From positions 9,615,765 through 9,679,764 of the forward strand of contig NZ_CP022163.1 of the NCBI RefSeq assembly GCF_002305855.1: a DNA stretch of 64,000 nucleotides. The letters run 5' to 3'. Numbering within the stretch: position 1 is the stretch's first letter; each line of letters opens with the position of its first letter. Source of the DNA: Melittangium boletus DSM 14713. Its GTDB lineage: Bacteria; Myxococcota; Myxococcia; Myxococcales; Myxococcaceae. A program made the position numbers and the translations under genes. Positions 24,815-34,911 of this stretch are shown here, piece after piece. The notes under the pieces are model-generated. The model searched no databases, was not told where the DNA came from, and saw only the letters and a list, made by a program, of their open reading frames with translations.

Positions 24815-27689
24815 GTGAGGGGCGGCGGCGGCGCGTGGCCCCCACCCACGCGACGAGCGCGAGCAGCAACGAGCCCGGTGACGAGCTGGCACAACCACAG
24901 CCCGAGCCCGGCGGCTCATCTCCTCCATCGTTCAGGGAGATGCGCTCGCCACGCAACCAGGTCCCGCCACTCAACAGGCGATCGCCCACCAGGTGCGGAC
25001 GCGTCACGTAGGTGAGCGTGCCATGGCGCTGCCCCAGCAGCTCCAGTTGCTCCACGATGAGCTCCCCGGTGGCCTCGTTCCACGAGACGTGCTCGAGCGG
25101 CTGCCCGTCGAACTTCGCGCTGTCCGCCACGTAGCCAAGTCCCCGGAGACGCTCCACGTGGCGCACCTCGGTCACATCACACGCCGTGGTGTTGAAGAGG
25201 TCCACCGACACGCCCACGAGCCCCGTCTCCGAGGCAGCCGACAGCTCCGTGCGCCGGCTCACCTCCACGAAGGGCCGGGTGGTGATGCGCACCTCGTGTG
25301 GCCCCGCCACCGTCTGGCTACCCATGCTCGCCGTCACCGTCATCCGCACGGACCTGCCCACCCGCGAGTCCAGATCCGTCCGCTCGGTGAGCAATTCCAC
25401 GGCCCCTCCCGGCTGGGGCGTCAGCGCGGTGAGCGGGCCGTCCTCGAACCTCCAGGTGACATCCGGGTTCTGACAGGCCTCCGGCGGGAAGGTGGGCGTG
25501 AGCGTGAGGCTCGCCTGCCGGCCACACTCGGCCACCAACGGTGTCTCCGGCAGGGCCTCGAGCGCCACCCCACCCCCGGCCAGTTCCACCTGGCGAACCG
25601 TGGGGCGAGAGCGCTCGTTCGTGCTGTCCACCAACCGCGCCGTCACCTGGAAGCGCCCGCAGAGCCTGGACTCGGCCAGGGACACGGTCTCCGACAGGCC
25701 CACCGTCTTCGTCCAGACGGCCACGCCTCCGCCCACCGGCTCGAGCGATACCTCGGCCTTCAACTCGCGCTCCCGGGCGCAGTCCAGGTCCGAACTCACG
25801 CGAACCTCCGGCGCGCCCGAGCCCTTCGGGTCGAGCCAGAGCTCCAACAGGGGCTCCACCGTCGACACCCCTGTCCAACCGGGCTGGCGCACCAGGAAGC
25901 GCTGGGTGGAGGACAGGCCGCCCTCGTCCGTCACCTCGTAGTCGAAAGCGAAGGTCCGCTCCGTGGGCGCACACGAAGTGGCGGGCGGCGTGAGCGTGAC
26001 GCCATCCGCCGAGGACATCGGCGTCGGCCCCCCCGACATGCCGCCCACGGCGCTCCAGCGCTTGGTGACCTGGCAGTTCGCCGCCGACCGGGTTCCCTCC
26101 GCGAGGAGCTTCAAGGGAGCACTCCCCGCGAGCAGCGTCCCCAGGTTCCCATCGGACGGCACTGGCGTTCCATCCTCGAACTTCACGGGAGGCATGACCG
26201 GAGGCACGGTATGGCGCAGGAACAGCTCGATGGGCCGGGATATCTCATGATCCGCCAGTCCATCCGAGGCCTGGACCTGGAAGGAGCCCGCGGCGAGTGT
26301 CTGGCAGAGCGCCCCACCCGAGGCCTTCATCTTCACGGGCTCTCCCGGTTCCGCGGACGTCACCTCCACCTTCCATCCCGCGGGGATCCCCGTGGGAGGA
26401 ACGACCACGAGCCGCACCGGATCCTCGTCGGCATCCGTCCCCTTGAAGGTCAATTCGGGGGCCGTGTTCTCGTCGATCGTCACCGAGGCCGCCGTCGAGC
26501 CCAGATCCACGAGCGCCCCAGGCGCCTCCAGGGAGAGCACGGGCCCCGCGGTGTTGAAGAAGGGGAAGGCGCGGCCCGCGGTCCCCTCGGTGCCCGTCAG
26601 GACACAATAGGCCGAGCCCACACAGGCGACCTGGAGCGGGTCGAGCGTCTGGAGTGCCGGGGGAAGGTTCCGGGAGATCCACTTCGTGCCGGCCTGGGTC
26701 TGCGCGCCCATGGGGACGGGACTCATCAAGCCCCAGCCCCCTCCCGGCAGCAGCACGACCGCCATGCCGAACCCGTAGCCGGCGTCGCTGTTTGGATCCA
26801 CGTTGATGGACAGGCTGAGAATCTCGGAACCCGGAGCGAGTGACTGCACCGCCTCGAGCGAATCGCCGGATTGGTTGCGCGAGCCCTGGATGAACACGTT
26901 GGCGGCCCCCACCACGGCGTAGGGGTGGGGAGAGCCGGTGACGGAGAACAAATCCACCGCGCTCACGAAGCCCAGGCTCAACGGGCCCTGCCACTGCTCC
27001 AGGGGAGCCGGGGTGCTGTTGGCCCAATACCCCAGGGCGCCCCCCTTCTGGCCGCCCACGTAGGCATGCACGGTGCCTTCGATATTGACCACCCCGAAAG
27101 GCAGACCCAGGCTCGGGTAGCTCTCGGTCACCTGCTTCACCACGGAGAACACGGGGTTGCGATCCGTCGCGTCGATGCGCCCTTCCGACAGATAGATATT
27201 GAAGGAGGAGTCATCGCTCCTGGGGGCCAGCAGGACAGCGCCCCCCTCGGTCGTGTGTTTCACCGGGGAGATATCGAGCGGATTGTCCGCGATGAGCGGC
27301 TTGGAGAGGTCCCCTCCACAGCTCGTGCCATCGGGACGTTGGGCGCGGCGTGTCCGGGTCCGCTCCACCAGGAAGAGGCAGTCCCCGAGCGAATCGTAGT
27401 AGCTCCCCATGGGCTCTCGCGCCGCGGTCGGGATCCGATGCTCGGAGCCATTGACGACCAGGTAGACACCATTGCCGCCGCTCGCGTTGAAGCCCATCGT
27501 GAAGGAATCGGGCGCCCAGACATCCAGGAGCTCGGAGGGTCTCTCGGAGAGGCGCAAGGGCGTGCGCCACTCGGCATGCGCGCACGAGGCCCCCAGCAAC
27601 ACGAGCAGCGCGCCCACCCCGCTCAGCGCCCCCTCCGGACGCGTCCTAGTACGCGAGTTCCGCTCGGAGGTAGAGCCTGTCGGATGCAT
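24798..27689 (-). CDS. Large secreted surface protein with MYXO-CTERM sorting tail
   Basis: The ~963-residue protein has an N-terminal signal ending CAHA, a probable beta-propeller-like region, several Ig/cadherin-like beta domains, and a C-terminal tail GSGCGC, a hydrophobic helix (SLLLALVAWVG) and RRRR. That tripartite tail is the MYXO-CTERM signal that sends myxobacterial proteins to the cell surface. The ATG at 27689 has AGGAG seven bases upstream and overlaps the barrel gene by 44 bases. No enzymatic motif is seen; adhesion or matrix roles are possible. The 3' end overlaps the convergent DUF4388 gene by 17 bases. Confidence 0.8.
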   Translation of the reverse strand: MHPTGSTSERNSRTRTRPEGALSGVGALLVLLGASCAHAEWRTPLRLSERPSELLDVWAPDSFTMGFNASGGNGVYLVVNGSEHRIPTAAREPMGSYYDSLGDCLFLVERTRTRRAQRPDGTSCGGDLSKPLIADNPLDISPVKHTTEGGAVLLAPRSDDSSFNIYLSEGRIDATDRNPVFSVVKQVTESYPSLGLPFGVVNIEGTVHAYVGGQKGGALGYWANSTPAPLEQWQGPLSLGFVSAVDLFSVTGSPHPYAVVGAANVFIQGSRNQSGDSLEAVQSLAPGSEILSLSINVDPNSDAGYGFGMAVVLLPGGGWGLMSPVPMGAQTQAGTKWISRNLPPALQTLDPLQVACVGSAYCVLTGTEGTAGRAFPFFNTAGPVLSLEAPGALVDLGSTAASVTIDENTAPELTFKGTDADEDPVRLVVVPPTGIPAGWKVEVTSAEPGEPVKMKASGGALCQTLAAGSFQVQASDGLADHEISRPIELFLRHTVPPVMPPVKFEDGTPVPSDGNLGTLLAGSAPLKLLAEGTRSAANCQVTKRWSAVGGMSGGPTPMSSADGVTLTPPATSCAPTERTFAFDYEVTDEGGLSSTQRFLVRQPGWTGVSTVEPLLELWLDPKGSGAPEVRVSSDLDCARERELKAEVSLEPVGGGVAVWTKTVGLSETVSLAESRLCGRFQVTARLVDSTNERSRPTVRQVELAGGGVALEALPETPLVAECGRQASLTLTPTFPPEACQNPDVTWRFEDGPLTALTPQPGGAVELLTERTDLDSRVGRSVRMTVTASMGSQTVAGPHEVRITTRPFVEVSRRTELSAASETGLVGVSVDLFNTTACDVTEVRHVERLRGLGYVADSAKFDGQPLEHVSWNEATGELIVEQLELLGQRHGTLTYVTRPHLVGDRLLSGGTWLRGERISLNDGGDEPPGSGCGCASSSPGSLLLALVAWVGATRRRRPSPTARS

Positions 27690-30600
27690 TCTGTGTCTCC
27701 TGCGGCAAGCCCGTTCCGGTGAATCCCAACAGCGTGTAGCCCGCGGCCACCCGCAGCCGCTCATTCACCCGGTACGCCACCTCGCCCCGTAGCGAACCCA
27801 GGGATTCATCGTCGGTGGACACCGACCGCGCCGCCCCTTCCACCGCCACCTCGAGGCCACCCACCACCCGCATCGACGGACGCAATGAACCGGTGACTAC
27901 CCATATCGCAACCGCTCCCCGGTTGCTGCGGCTCACATGCATGCCCGCCGCCAGGTCGAAACGCTCCGTCAGGTGCACCGCGGGTAGGAGTGAAATGATC
28001 TGCTGGGCACGCTCACCGAACACGGAGCGCTCTCCGGGAAGGAGTTCGCGCGTGACGCCGTAGCGCGCCACCAGCATGAAGGGCCCCGGCCTCCAGGCGA
28101 GTGCCGCGTACCCCTCGAGCAGCCGGGCCTCCAAGCGATGCGCCGCTCCCTCGTACGTGCCGCCGTGGTTCAACCGCCCGGACACGCTCAGGTCCTCGCG
28201 CAGCACCGCCTCCGCGGAGAGCATCGTCACCGCCTGGACCCGATCCACGGGGGTGCTCGAGCCGCGTCCAGGCGTGCCCCGATCGAAGCGCAGCTCCACG
28301 TGGCCATTCACCCGGAGCCGTTCCAGCACGAGCTGTCCGGACACGCCCGCCACATCGCGCCGCAGGGGATCCCGCTCTCCGAGCACGTTGCGCACCCCCC
28401 GCTCGTAGCGCGCCCCCAGCGTCATCGCCCCGAAGACGGTCCGCTGGAAACCCACCGCGCGAGCCAACCGCACCGCCTGGGTGTCGTGCGAGGCCACGTC
28501 CTCGACGAAGACACTCGTGCCATCCCCCAGGCTCGTGCTCGCCCCGCTCACCGCGCGGCCCGCGCCGAAGTCCGGCCCGTCCACGTCCACCGAATAGCCG
28601 CCGTAGTAGATGTCCTCGCCGCGCTTCCAGTGGCCCTGGACCCACGCGAGCGGTCCCAGCGTGGGACCCCAACCACCCCGCACGCCCACCACGGCCTCCG
28701 CCAACGTCACGTCCGCGCCCGCCGCGGAGAAGGTGTCGTCCACCTCGCCCGGCCCCTGACCCCAGACACCGAGCGCCTGCCGATGGCTGGCCAACAGCCG
28801 CAGCCGCTCGTTGAGCTGGTAGTGGCCATGAAGCCCCAGGGACGCGCGGCCGCCCGCGAGCGGTTCTCCCGTTCCAGGCACTTCGGTGGCGAGCAGGCGC
28901 GTGGCCCGCATCTCCACGCCCGCGCCCCAGCGCTCGCGCGTGTAGTCCAGGCCCACGCCCAGGGTGCGCGCCTCGAACGGCACCGAGGCGAAGGGCACGC
29001 GGGGATCCGCGGAGCGGCGCTCGTCTCCGAGCAGCGTCAGGCGCCAGGGCCCCCAGGGCTGCACGGCGCGCAGGGACACCTGGAGGAAGTCCTGGGTGTC
29101 CGCGTGGGCATTGTCGGAGAAGCCCGCGGTGCGCCGGCGGAAGGCCGCGTCCACCGAGCCCTGTCCGAACAGGCCCGGTCCCCGCAACCGCAAGCCCAGC
29201 GCATCACCGCCGTCCATCCTCCCGCGCGCGTCGGGCCGCAGGAAGGAGAGGCCTCCGTCGTCCGAGACACCGAAGGACTCCGGCAACACCGCCGAGCCCT
29301 CGCTGCGCGCCACCTCGGCCAGCAGGGTATAGGCCCCGAGCCGGGTGCGCGCGTTCCCGGAGAGGAGCTGGTACGCCTTGCCCCCCGAGGGCTCTCGCAC
29401 GGCCGCCACGGACACCCGCCCACCCTTCCACTCCGCCCAGGCCTCGCCGCCCACCGCGTCCGCGGGCGAGCCCGAGCGCAAGACGGCGTACTCCACGCAC
29501 AACACGGGCTCGGGACTGGCCGTCAGGGGCTCGGTGCGCAGCAGCGGCTCTCCCGCGAGGAAGGACAGGGGCTTGGCCAGGAGGATCCGTCCCGCCACGT
29601 AGTCGATGTCGTAGTCCCGGCCGCGCACGAGGTGGCGCTCGGCGAGTGGCAGTCCGGTGAGGCCGTCACGCAGCTCCACGCGCACCAGCTCCGAGCCCTC
29701 GGCCATGGGTGACGCGCCCAGGTAGTAGAGGCTGCCTCCCGTGGCGCGCAGCTCCTCGTACGCGGGCATGGAGGCGATGGCGCGCAGCGGATCCGACAGC
29801 CCACCCGCGTAGGCCTTCACGCCCGCGCGCACCCGCCCCAGCTCCGCCGCCAGCTCCGCGTAGGGCCCGAAGAGTGGACGGTGATAACGGCCCACCTCTC
29901 CGTCCTCCCGCACCGCCCGGTACGTGCCCAGACCCACCCGGCCCAGGCGCTCGTGGCGCGCCTCCAGCCGCAGGCGGCTCTCGGTCGGGTTGGGCGTGAG
30001 TCCCACGGAGGTGTCGCCCCACTCGGGGATGGCCAGATCCGGATCCGGCACGCGATCCAACCGAGGCACCTGGGGCCGCAGCGCGTCCAGCGGCGGGCGC
30101 CCGCGCAGCGTGTCCCAGTCCGTGTCCCGCAGGTCCAGCTCGCCCACCACCGAGAACGGGCCCAGGTGGGCTTCGCCATGGGCCGAGCCGCGCCCCCGCA
30201 GCCGGAAGTTCCCCGTGGCTGGGGAGAGCGTGGCCTCCACGTCCAGCAGGCCCACCGCGAAGTCGCGCGACACCGCCTCCCGGGGCACCGTCACCGACCA
30301 GACCGGCTCGCCCGGAGGCTGGACCTCCAGGGTGATGGAGTTGGAACCCGGCACGAGCAGCAGCGGCAGGAGCGCGCTGCCCTCGGCCCCCACCGTCACC
30401 TCGCCTCGAGGCGAGCGCACCCGGGTGCCCACGGGGAACTCGGCGATGGCCGAGGAGGGACCCGTGGCCGGAGGCGTGTCCTGATTCCCGGGCAGCCGCA
30501 GCGTGCCGCGAGGCTCGGGCGCGCGGGGAACGACGAGCCATCCACCCTCGCGCGACACCACGTCGACACGTTGGCGGAAGAGCCGCAACGCGCCGTCGGT

Positions 30601-31233
30601 GCCGAGCACGGACAGCGCCAGGGCGTTCTCTCCCGGCACGAGCCGCACGCGGGCACGCCAGGCGCCCTCGGCGTCCACCTCCGCGGCGACCCCCGCCACC
30701 GTCACTTCCTCGCGAGGCGCGGCGCGCCCGGCCAGCAGGAAGTCCACCCCGTCCGGGAGCACCCGCGCGGCGGGCGGAGACGCGTCATAGCCGAGCGTCA
30801 GGGCCGGCGGCGGCGCGCTCCGGGTCTGGACCGCGAAGTCGCGCAGCACCCCGGACGCCCAGGGGATGTCCAGCGTGACGGCCTCGGGGACGGCGTGGCT
30901 GTCGGGCGGCAGGGTGCGCGCGTCCACGCGCAGGCGCTGACGGCCGGGCCGCAGGTGCACCCCTCCCGTCGCATCCGGGCTTCGCGCGTCCACCTGGGCG
31001 AAGTGGTAGCGGCCCCGGGCATCCGTGCGCACCTCTCGGCCCGAGGCCAGCACCAGGCGGATGTCGGCGAGGCCCGGCTCGTCCGGAGCGCACCGCCCAT
31101 CTCCATCCAGATCCCGGCACACGCGTCCGGTGATGGCCGCCGCCAGTTCCACGGGCTCCTGCCGCGCGAGCTGGGCGTGGGCGGCGCCGGGCAGCCCCAC
31201 GAGCACCACCGCCCCGAGGAGCCATCCCCTCAA
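27646..31233 (-). CDS. Very large outer-membrane beta-barrel protein with SdrD-B-like N-domain
   Basis: The 1195-residue protein begins with a signal peptide (GWLLGAVVLVGLPGAAHA) and an SdrD-B/carboxypeptidase-regulatory-like domain (CRDLDGDGRCAPDEPGL, then GRYHF; ~30-110). Ig-like segments follow, then a long region with repeated aromatic beta strands ending LYLRAELAY, typical of an outer-membrane barrel. The phrase DYDIDYVAGRILL precedes the barrel half. The start is a TTG overlapping the upstream stop as TTGA, with GAGG seven bases before; the frame is open far upstream, but that part is shadowed by the previous gene. It is the middle gene of a three-gene operon. Confidence 0.75.
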   Translation of the reverse strand: MRGWLLGAVVLVGLPGAAHAQLARQEPVELAAAITGRVCRDLDGDGRCAPDEPGLADIRLVLASGREVRTDARGRYHFAQVDARSPDATGGVHLRPGRQRLRVDARTLPPDSHAVPEAVTLDIPWASGVLRDFAVQTRSAPPPALTLGYDASPPAARVLPDGVDFLLAGRAAPREEVTVAGVAAEVDAEGAWRARVRLVPGENALALSVLGTDGALRLFRQRVDVVSREGGWLVVPRAPEPRGTLRLPGNQDTPPATGPSSAIAEFPVGTRVRSPRGEVTVGAEGSALLPLLLVPGSNSITLEVQPPGEPVWSVTVPREAVSRDFAVGLLDVEATLSPATGNFRLRGRGSAHGEAHLGPFSVVGELDLRDTDWDTLRGRPPLDALRPQVPRLDRVPDPDLAIPEWGDTSVGLTPNPTESRLRLEARHERLGRVGLGTYRAVREDGEVGRYHRPLFGPYAELAAELGRVRAGVKAYAGGLSDPLRAIASMPAYEELRATGGSLYYLGASPMAEGSELVRVELRDGLTGLPLAERHLVRGRDYDIDYVAGRILLAKPLSFLAGEPLLRTEPLTASPEPVLCVEYAVLRSGSPADAVGGEAWAEWKGGRVSVAAVREPSGGKAYQLLSGNARTRLGAYTLLAEVARSEGSAVLPESFGVSDDGGLSFLRPDARGRMDGGDALGLRLRGPGLFGQGSVDAAFRRRTAGFSDNAHADTQDFLQVSLRAVQPWGPWRLTLLGDERRSADPRVPFASVPFEARTLGVGLDYTRERWGAGVEMRATRLLATEVPGTGEPLAGGRASLGLHGHYQLNERLRLLASHRQALGVWGQGPGEVDDTFSAAGADVTLAEAVVGVRGGWGPTLGPLAWVQGHWKRGEDIYYGGYSVDVDGPDFGAGRAVSGASTSLGDGTSVFVEDVASHDTQAVRLARAVGFQRTVFGAMTLGARYERGVRNVLGERDPLRRDVAGVSGQLVLERLRVNGHVELRFDRGTPGRGSSTPVDRVQAVTMLSAEAVLREDLSVSGRLNHGGTYEGAAHRLEARLLEGYAALAWRPGPFMLVARYGVTRELLPGERSVFGERAQQIISLLPAVHLTERFDLAAGMHVSRSNRGAVAIWVVTGSLRPSMRVVGGLEVAVEGAARSVSTDDESLGSLRGEVAYRVNERLRVAAGYTLLGFTGTGLPQETQNASDRLYLRAELAY

Positions 31234-32987
31234 GGCCGCACCTCGGCGAGCGCGGTGACGCCCGTGGCCACGTCCGCCACGGATACGCTCACCCGCTCCG
31301 CGCTCCTCACGAGGAAGCTCGTGCGACCGTCCTTCACCTCCACCCCATCGCGCTCTCCGGCGGACAGGGACACGTGGGCCGAGCGGCCCTCCAGGAGCTG
31401 GCCCCGCGCGTCCTCCATCCAGTACGTCACCCGCGCGCCGTCCACCCGGAGGCGCACGTTCACCGGCACCGGAGGCGCCAGCTGACTCCGCCGCACCAGG
31501 CGAGCCCGGGGCGAGGGCTCCTCCTGGGGAACCACCGGTCCGCCCTCGGCCACCACGTCCACCGTGCGCCGCAGCCCGGGCCACTCGCCATGCACCACGT
31601 CTACCCGGCCCGGGCGCGCGGGGCCGAGCACCACCGTGCCGTCCGCTCCCGTCACGAATGTCGTGCCCGCCACGCGCAGCGGCTGTCCGGGCACCGGCAG
31701 GTCCGCGAGATCCGTCACGGCCGCGACCAGCACCCCCTCCTCCGCCCAGACCCGCAGGCGCGCGGGCTCCGTCCCCGTGGGTCCGTATGCGATCACCTCC
31801 AGCGCCGCCTCACCCGACTGGCTCTCGAGCGGCACGTTCCAGATGCCGGCGAGCACCCCGGGCGCTTCCTCCTGGAAGGCGCCGACCTCGCCCACGGAGA
31901 CGCGCGTCAGGACCTGGGCACCCGCGCGGGGTTGTCCCTGGGCATCGAAGGCGCTGACGCGCACCCGCACGCTCGAGCCCCCATGGATCACGGGCTCGAT
32001 GGGCTCCAGGGAGGCACGCGCCACCGGCCCCGGCACGAGCCGCAGCGGCAGCTCCTCACGCGAGCTCGCGCCGCGCTCCGGCCACCTGGCCACCAACCGC
32101 TCCGGCGTCCCGGGAGGCGTGCCGGGGGCGGTGTAGATCCACTCCAACAGGCCCCCCTCCGCGTGCGTCGGTCCCCGCAGCTTGCCATGGCGGGCGGAGA
32201 CCTCCACTCGCGCGCGCAGCACCGGCTGACCCAGGGCATCGCTCGTGGCGCACAACAGCCGGGCCTGGGAGACGCCATCCGCGGGCAGCCGCGAGGGATG
32301 CAGGACACACGCGAGCCCGTCCGTGGGCGGCAATCCCAGACTCATCCGCGAGCGGCGCACGTTGCCCGCCGCGTCCACGGCGCTCGCCTGGGCGGTGTCA
32401 TGGCCGGGGGGGACGATGATGGGCAGCCGGAAGCGCCCGTCCGGCGCCGTCTTCACGGGCCCGAAGGTCGTCCCGGCGAGGGTGACGGACAACTGCACGT
32501 CCGGCTCGGTCCGGCCCGGCAGCTCCACCGCCGCGGCGAGCGGCACCAGCACCTTGCCATAGGCGCCATGGATGGACTGGGGATGGGGCCACGCCGACAG
32601 GGCCACCAGCACGGCCACCTCCGGGTAGCGCGTCTCCGGGAGCACGTAGCGGGCCGTCCAGGTGCCGGGCCCCGAACGCTCGAGCGCCTCCACCCGCCCC
32701 ACGTTGACGGCGAGCACGGGCGGCGCCCCCGAGTCCTCCGCGGTCCCATCCTCCTGGAGCATGCGCACCGTGAGCCGGGCCTCCTTGTCCCGTCCCTTGA
32801 CGGGCGTGGCGGGCTCCACCGCGAGCGACACCCGCATGGCGGGTGGCCTCAGGACGTACCCCGCCTCGGCACGTCCACCCGGGCCCTCGGCCGACACGTG
32901 CACGTCCCGGGCACCGGGCCGGGGCACCAGCGTGTCCGCCGAGGCCACCGAGCCCACGAACAGCAGGACTGACAGAAAACGGTTCAG
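31230..32987 (-). CDS. Secreted multi-domain Ig-like protein, first gene of the surface operon
   Basis: The ~585-residue protein is built from Ig-like or invasin-like beta domains with no catalytic motif, for example VRVSAFDAQGQPRAGA and AAVDLPG-type blades. The first standard start in frame, GTG at 32957, would cut the signal peptide in half. The full signal (LNRFLSVLLFVGSVASA) is only encoded from a CTG at 32987, with a stop at 33000-33002 just upstream. The start is therefore CTG, ATT at 32999, or a one-base frameshift that would join the out-of-frame ATG at 33013. It overlaps the barrel gene by four bases. Confidence 0.7.
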   Translation of the reverse strand: MNRFLSVLLFVGSVASADTLVPRPGARDVHVSAEGPGGRAEAGYVLRPPAMRVSLAVEPATPVKGRDKEARLTVRMLQEDGTAEDSGAPPVLAVNVGRVEALERSGPGTWTARYVLPETRYPEVAVLVALSAWPHPQSIHGAYGKVLVPLAAAVELPGRTEPDVQLSVTLAGTTFGPVKTAPDGRFRLPIIVPPGHDTAQASAVDAAGNVRRSRMSLGLPPTDGLACVLHPSRLPADGVSQARLLCATSDALGQPVLRARVEVSARHGKLRGPTHAEGGLLEWIYTAPGTPPGTPERLVARWPERGASSREELPLRLVPGPVARASLEPIEPVIHGGSSVRVRVSAFDAQGQPRAGAQVLTRVSVGEVGAFQEEAPGVLAGIWNVPLESQSGEAALEVIAYGPTGTEPARLRVWAEEGVLVAAVTDLADLPVPGQPLRVAGTTFVTGADGTVVLGPARPGRVDVVHGEWPGLRRTVDVVAEGGPVVPQEEPSPRARLVRRSQLAPPVPVNVRLRVDGARVTYWMEDARGQLLEGRSAHVSLSAGERDGVEVKDGRTSFLVRSAERVSVSVADVATGVTALAEVRP

Positions 32988-33082
32988 AGTGTCGGTAATT
33001 TATCAGCGTCCATGCCGCGTCCGAAACCCTATCGCCATGACGCGACACGTTTCCCAGGTGGCCAAAGACCCGACGGGGTGGA

Positions 33083-34639
33083 TCAGGGCGAGGGCAATAG
33101 TCCCTCGTAGCCCCTGGGCACGAAGGACGGGGTGTCCATCTCCGGCGTGAGGCTGGGGCTCGCGCTTTCCACGGTGGTGGTACGCCCATAAAGCACCTCC
33201 GTGGCCTCGAAGGACGCGTCCTGCGCCGCGACATCGCACATCAGGGGACCGTAGAGCCGCGTGCGGAAGGTGCCCCCCACCTCCCCCTCGGCCAGGGCCG
33301 ACAGCACGCGCCGGCCCTGAAGGGGCATGGGGAGCGCCATCCCCGCCACGTGCTCGCCGAACTCATTCGCCGTCACCGCCAGTCCCTCGCCGAGCCAGAC
33401 GTACCCCGACGTGGCGCGCGGTCCCTGGTAGCCGTTGTCCACGCACAGCACGCCCGTGCCCTGGCCGGAGATCTCCGAGGAGGCCGGCGTGGGCTCGCCC
33501 TCGACGGCCTGGGACTGGAGCACGCCCAGCAACTGCCGCGTTCCGGGTGAAGCGCACACGGACTCGGCGTCGGGTGGGGACGGCGCCACGGTGCAGTCCC
33601 GGGGCAGGCGGAACGTGTAGGCGAGGACGTTGTAGCCGCCCCCCCCGCGCTCCGCCCACGCCACCCGCACGATGCCATCCGCCCCCACGCTCATGTCGCT
33701 GAGCGACTCGCTCGTGGGCGTGTGGGTGAGCCGGTAGAGCAGTTGCGTGCGCAGGTCGTACACCATGATGTCGTAGTTGGGCGTCTCGCTCGCCGTGTCC
33801 AGGTGCTCGAAGGCGATGAGGGGGCCGGAGATGCTGGGGTTGCTGTCCGTGCCCGGCAGGGACAGCCGGTGCGTCTCGCCTCCGTCCAACGAGCTCCAGG
33901 CGATGTCCGACTCCAGCACGCTGTCGGCCTCGGAGCGCGTCACGTACACCGCCAACGTCCCATTGGTGTCCGGCGCGCTCTCCTCTCCCTCGGAGCCGGT
34001 GAGCTTCTTCGTCTCGTAGCCGGTGTCGGTCTCACGGGCCGTCCAGACGTCACATCCCGACGAGCTGGTGGCGCACTTGACCCACACCACCGCGCGTCCG
34101 TCCTCGCTGACGGCGGGCGTGCGATCCACGCTCGTGTCCTCGGTGAGCCGGGTGAGCTCATTCGTCCCCTGGTGGTAGAGGAAGATCTCCGCCGGCCCCC
34201 CCGCGGCGGTGTAGCCCAGCTCCTGCCAGGCCACGGTATGGCCTCCCACCGAGGGCACGCGGCGGTCCACGTTGCTCCGGGGGGCGAGCTCCGTGGCGTA
34301 GCTTCCCGGCCGTGTCAGATCGAAGCGGTAGACGAGGTTGGTGGAGGTGGTGCGGGTGAACACCACCTGATCGCCCTGGATGTCGGCGAGCGAGTCGTAG
34401 CCACCCTGGGTGGCAATGGCCTGATCCACGCCCGTGCTCAGGTCGTGGAAGTGAATCTCACTGCTACTGCGCGAGGCCTGGTGCGTGTAGACGACCCGGA
34501 CTCCGCTCACGTGGGGATCCGTTTGATCTCCCGGGCCGTTGTTGACGACCAGGGAGGTTCCCACCAGGGTGCCTCCCTCCGTCTGGCCCAGCGCCAGCAC
34601 GGGAAACAAGCACATCAGGGGGGCGAACATTCGCGGCAT
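33083..34639 (-). CDS. TolB-like beta-propeller secreted protein
   Basis: The 518-residue protein has a signal peptide ending LALGQ and repeated WD40/TolB-like blades with the pattern PxVSxDGxAVVWxK and D-x-W/Y (residues ~40-330). After this lies a C-terminal domain with several Cys and an invariant-looking YNVLAY strand. The ATG at 34639 has GGAGG nine bases upstream; an upstream ATG at 34660 has none. Propellers of this kind mediate binding; no ligand can be inferred. The surface operon starts about 95 bases downstream on the same strand. Confidence 0.7.
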   Translation of the reverse strand: MPRMFAPLMCLFPVLALGQTEGGTLVGTSLVVNNGPGDQTDPHVSGVRVVYTHQASRSSSEIHFHDLSTGVDQAIATQGGYDSLADIQGDQVVFTRTTSTNLVYRFDLTRPGSYATELAPRSNVDRRVPSVGGHTVAWQELGYTAAGGPAEIFLYHQGTNELTRLTEDTSVDRTPAVSEDGRAVVWVKCATSSSGCDVWTARETDTGYETKKLTGSEGEESAPDTNGTLAVYVTRSEADSVLESDIAWSSLDGGETHRLSLPGTDSNPSISGPLIAFEHLDTASETPNYDIMVYDLRTQLLYRLTHTPTSESLSDMSVGADGIVRVAWAERGGGGYNVLAYTFRLPRDCTVAPSPPDAESVCASPGTRQLLGVLQSQAVEGEPTPASSEISGQGTGVLCVDNGYQGPRATSGYVWLGEGLAVTANEFGEHVAGMALPMPLQGRRVLSALAEGEVGGTFRTRLYGPLMCDVAAQDASFEATEVLYGRTTTVESASPSLTPEMDTPSFVPRGYEGLLPSP

Positions 34640-34879
34640 CTTGATTGACCTCCGACTCACATCAGGGGGGTTGGGTTCGTCCCCGGAATCAGGTCAATCC
34701 GTGATCAGCCCCCTCCAATCACCCCCGCCACCCACTCCCTGGCGGCCTCGGCCAACACCCTCGCGGATGTCACGGCGTCGCGCCCCAAGACCCACGCCCG
34801 GGATCGTCCCCTTCCCGGGACAGGGGGGCCCTTCGTTGCAAGATGGAGGCCTGGCAAGCAAGCACCGACCGCTCGTCAG

Positions 34880-34902
34880 AACGCCTGCTTCTGGAAGGCG
34901 TT
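34880..34902 (-). terminator. Weak hairpin downstream of the FecR gene
   Basis: AACGCCT (34880-34886) and AGGCGTT (34896-34902) form a 7-bp stem with a 9-base loop, ten bases after the FecR stop. There is no T run, so termination is only possible. The rest of the 272-base gap to 34639 shows no gene. Confidence 0.35.
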
Positions 34903-34911
34903 AGACCTGGG

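Noticed and set aside
24993..26843. 616-codon plus-strand frame opposite the MYXO-CTERM gene
   Set aside because: His/Arg/Gly-rich composition typical of antisense translation; no domain.
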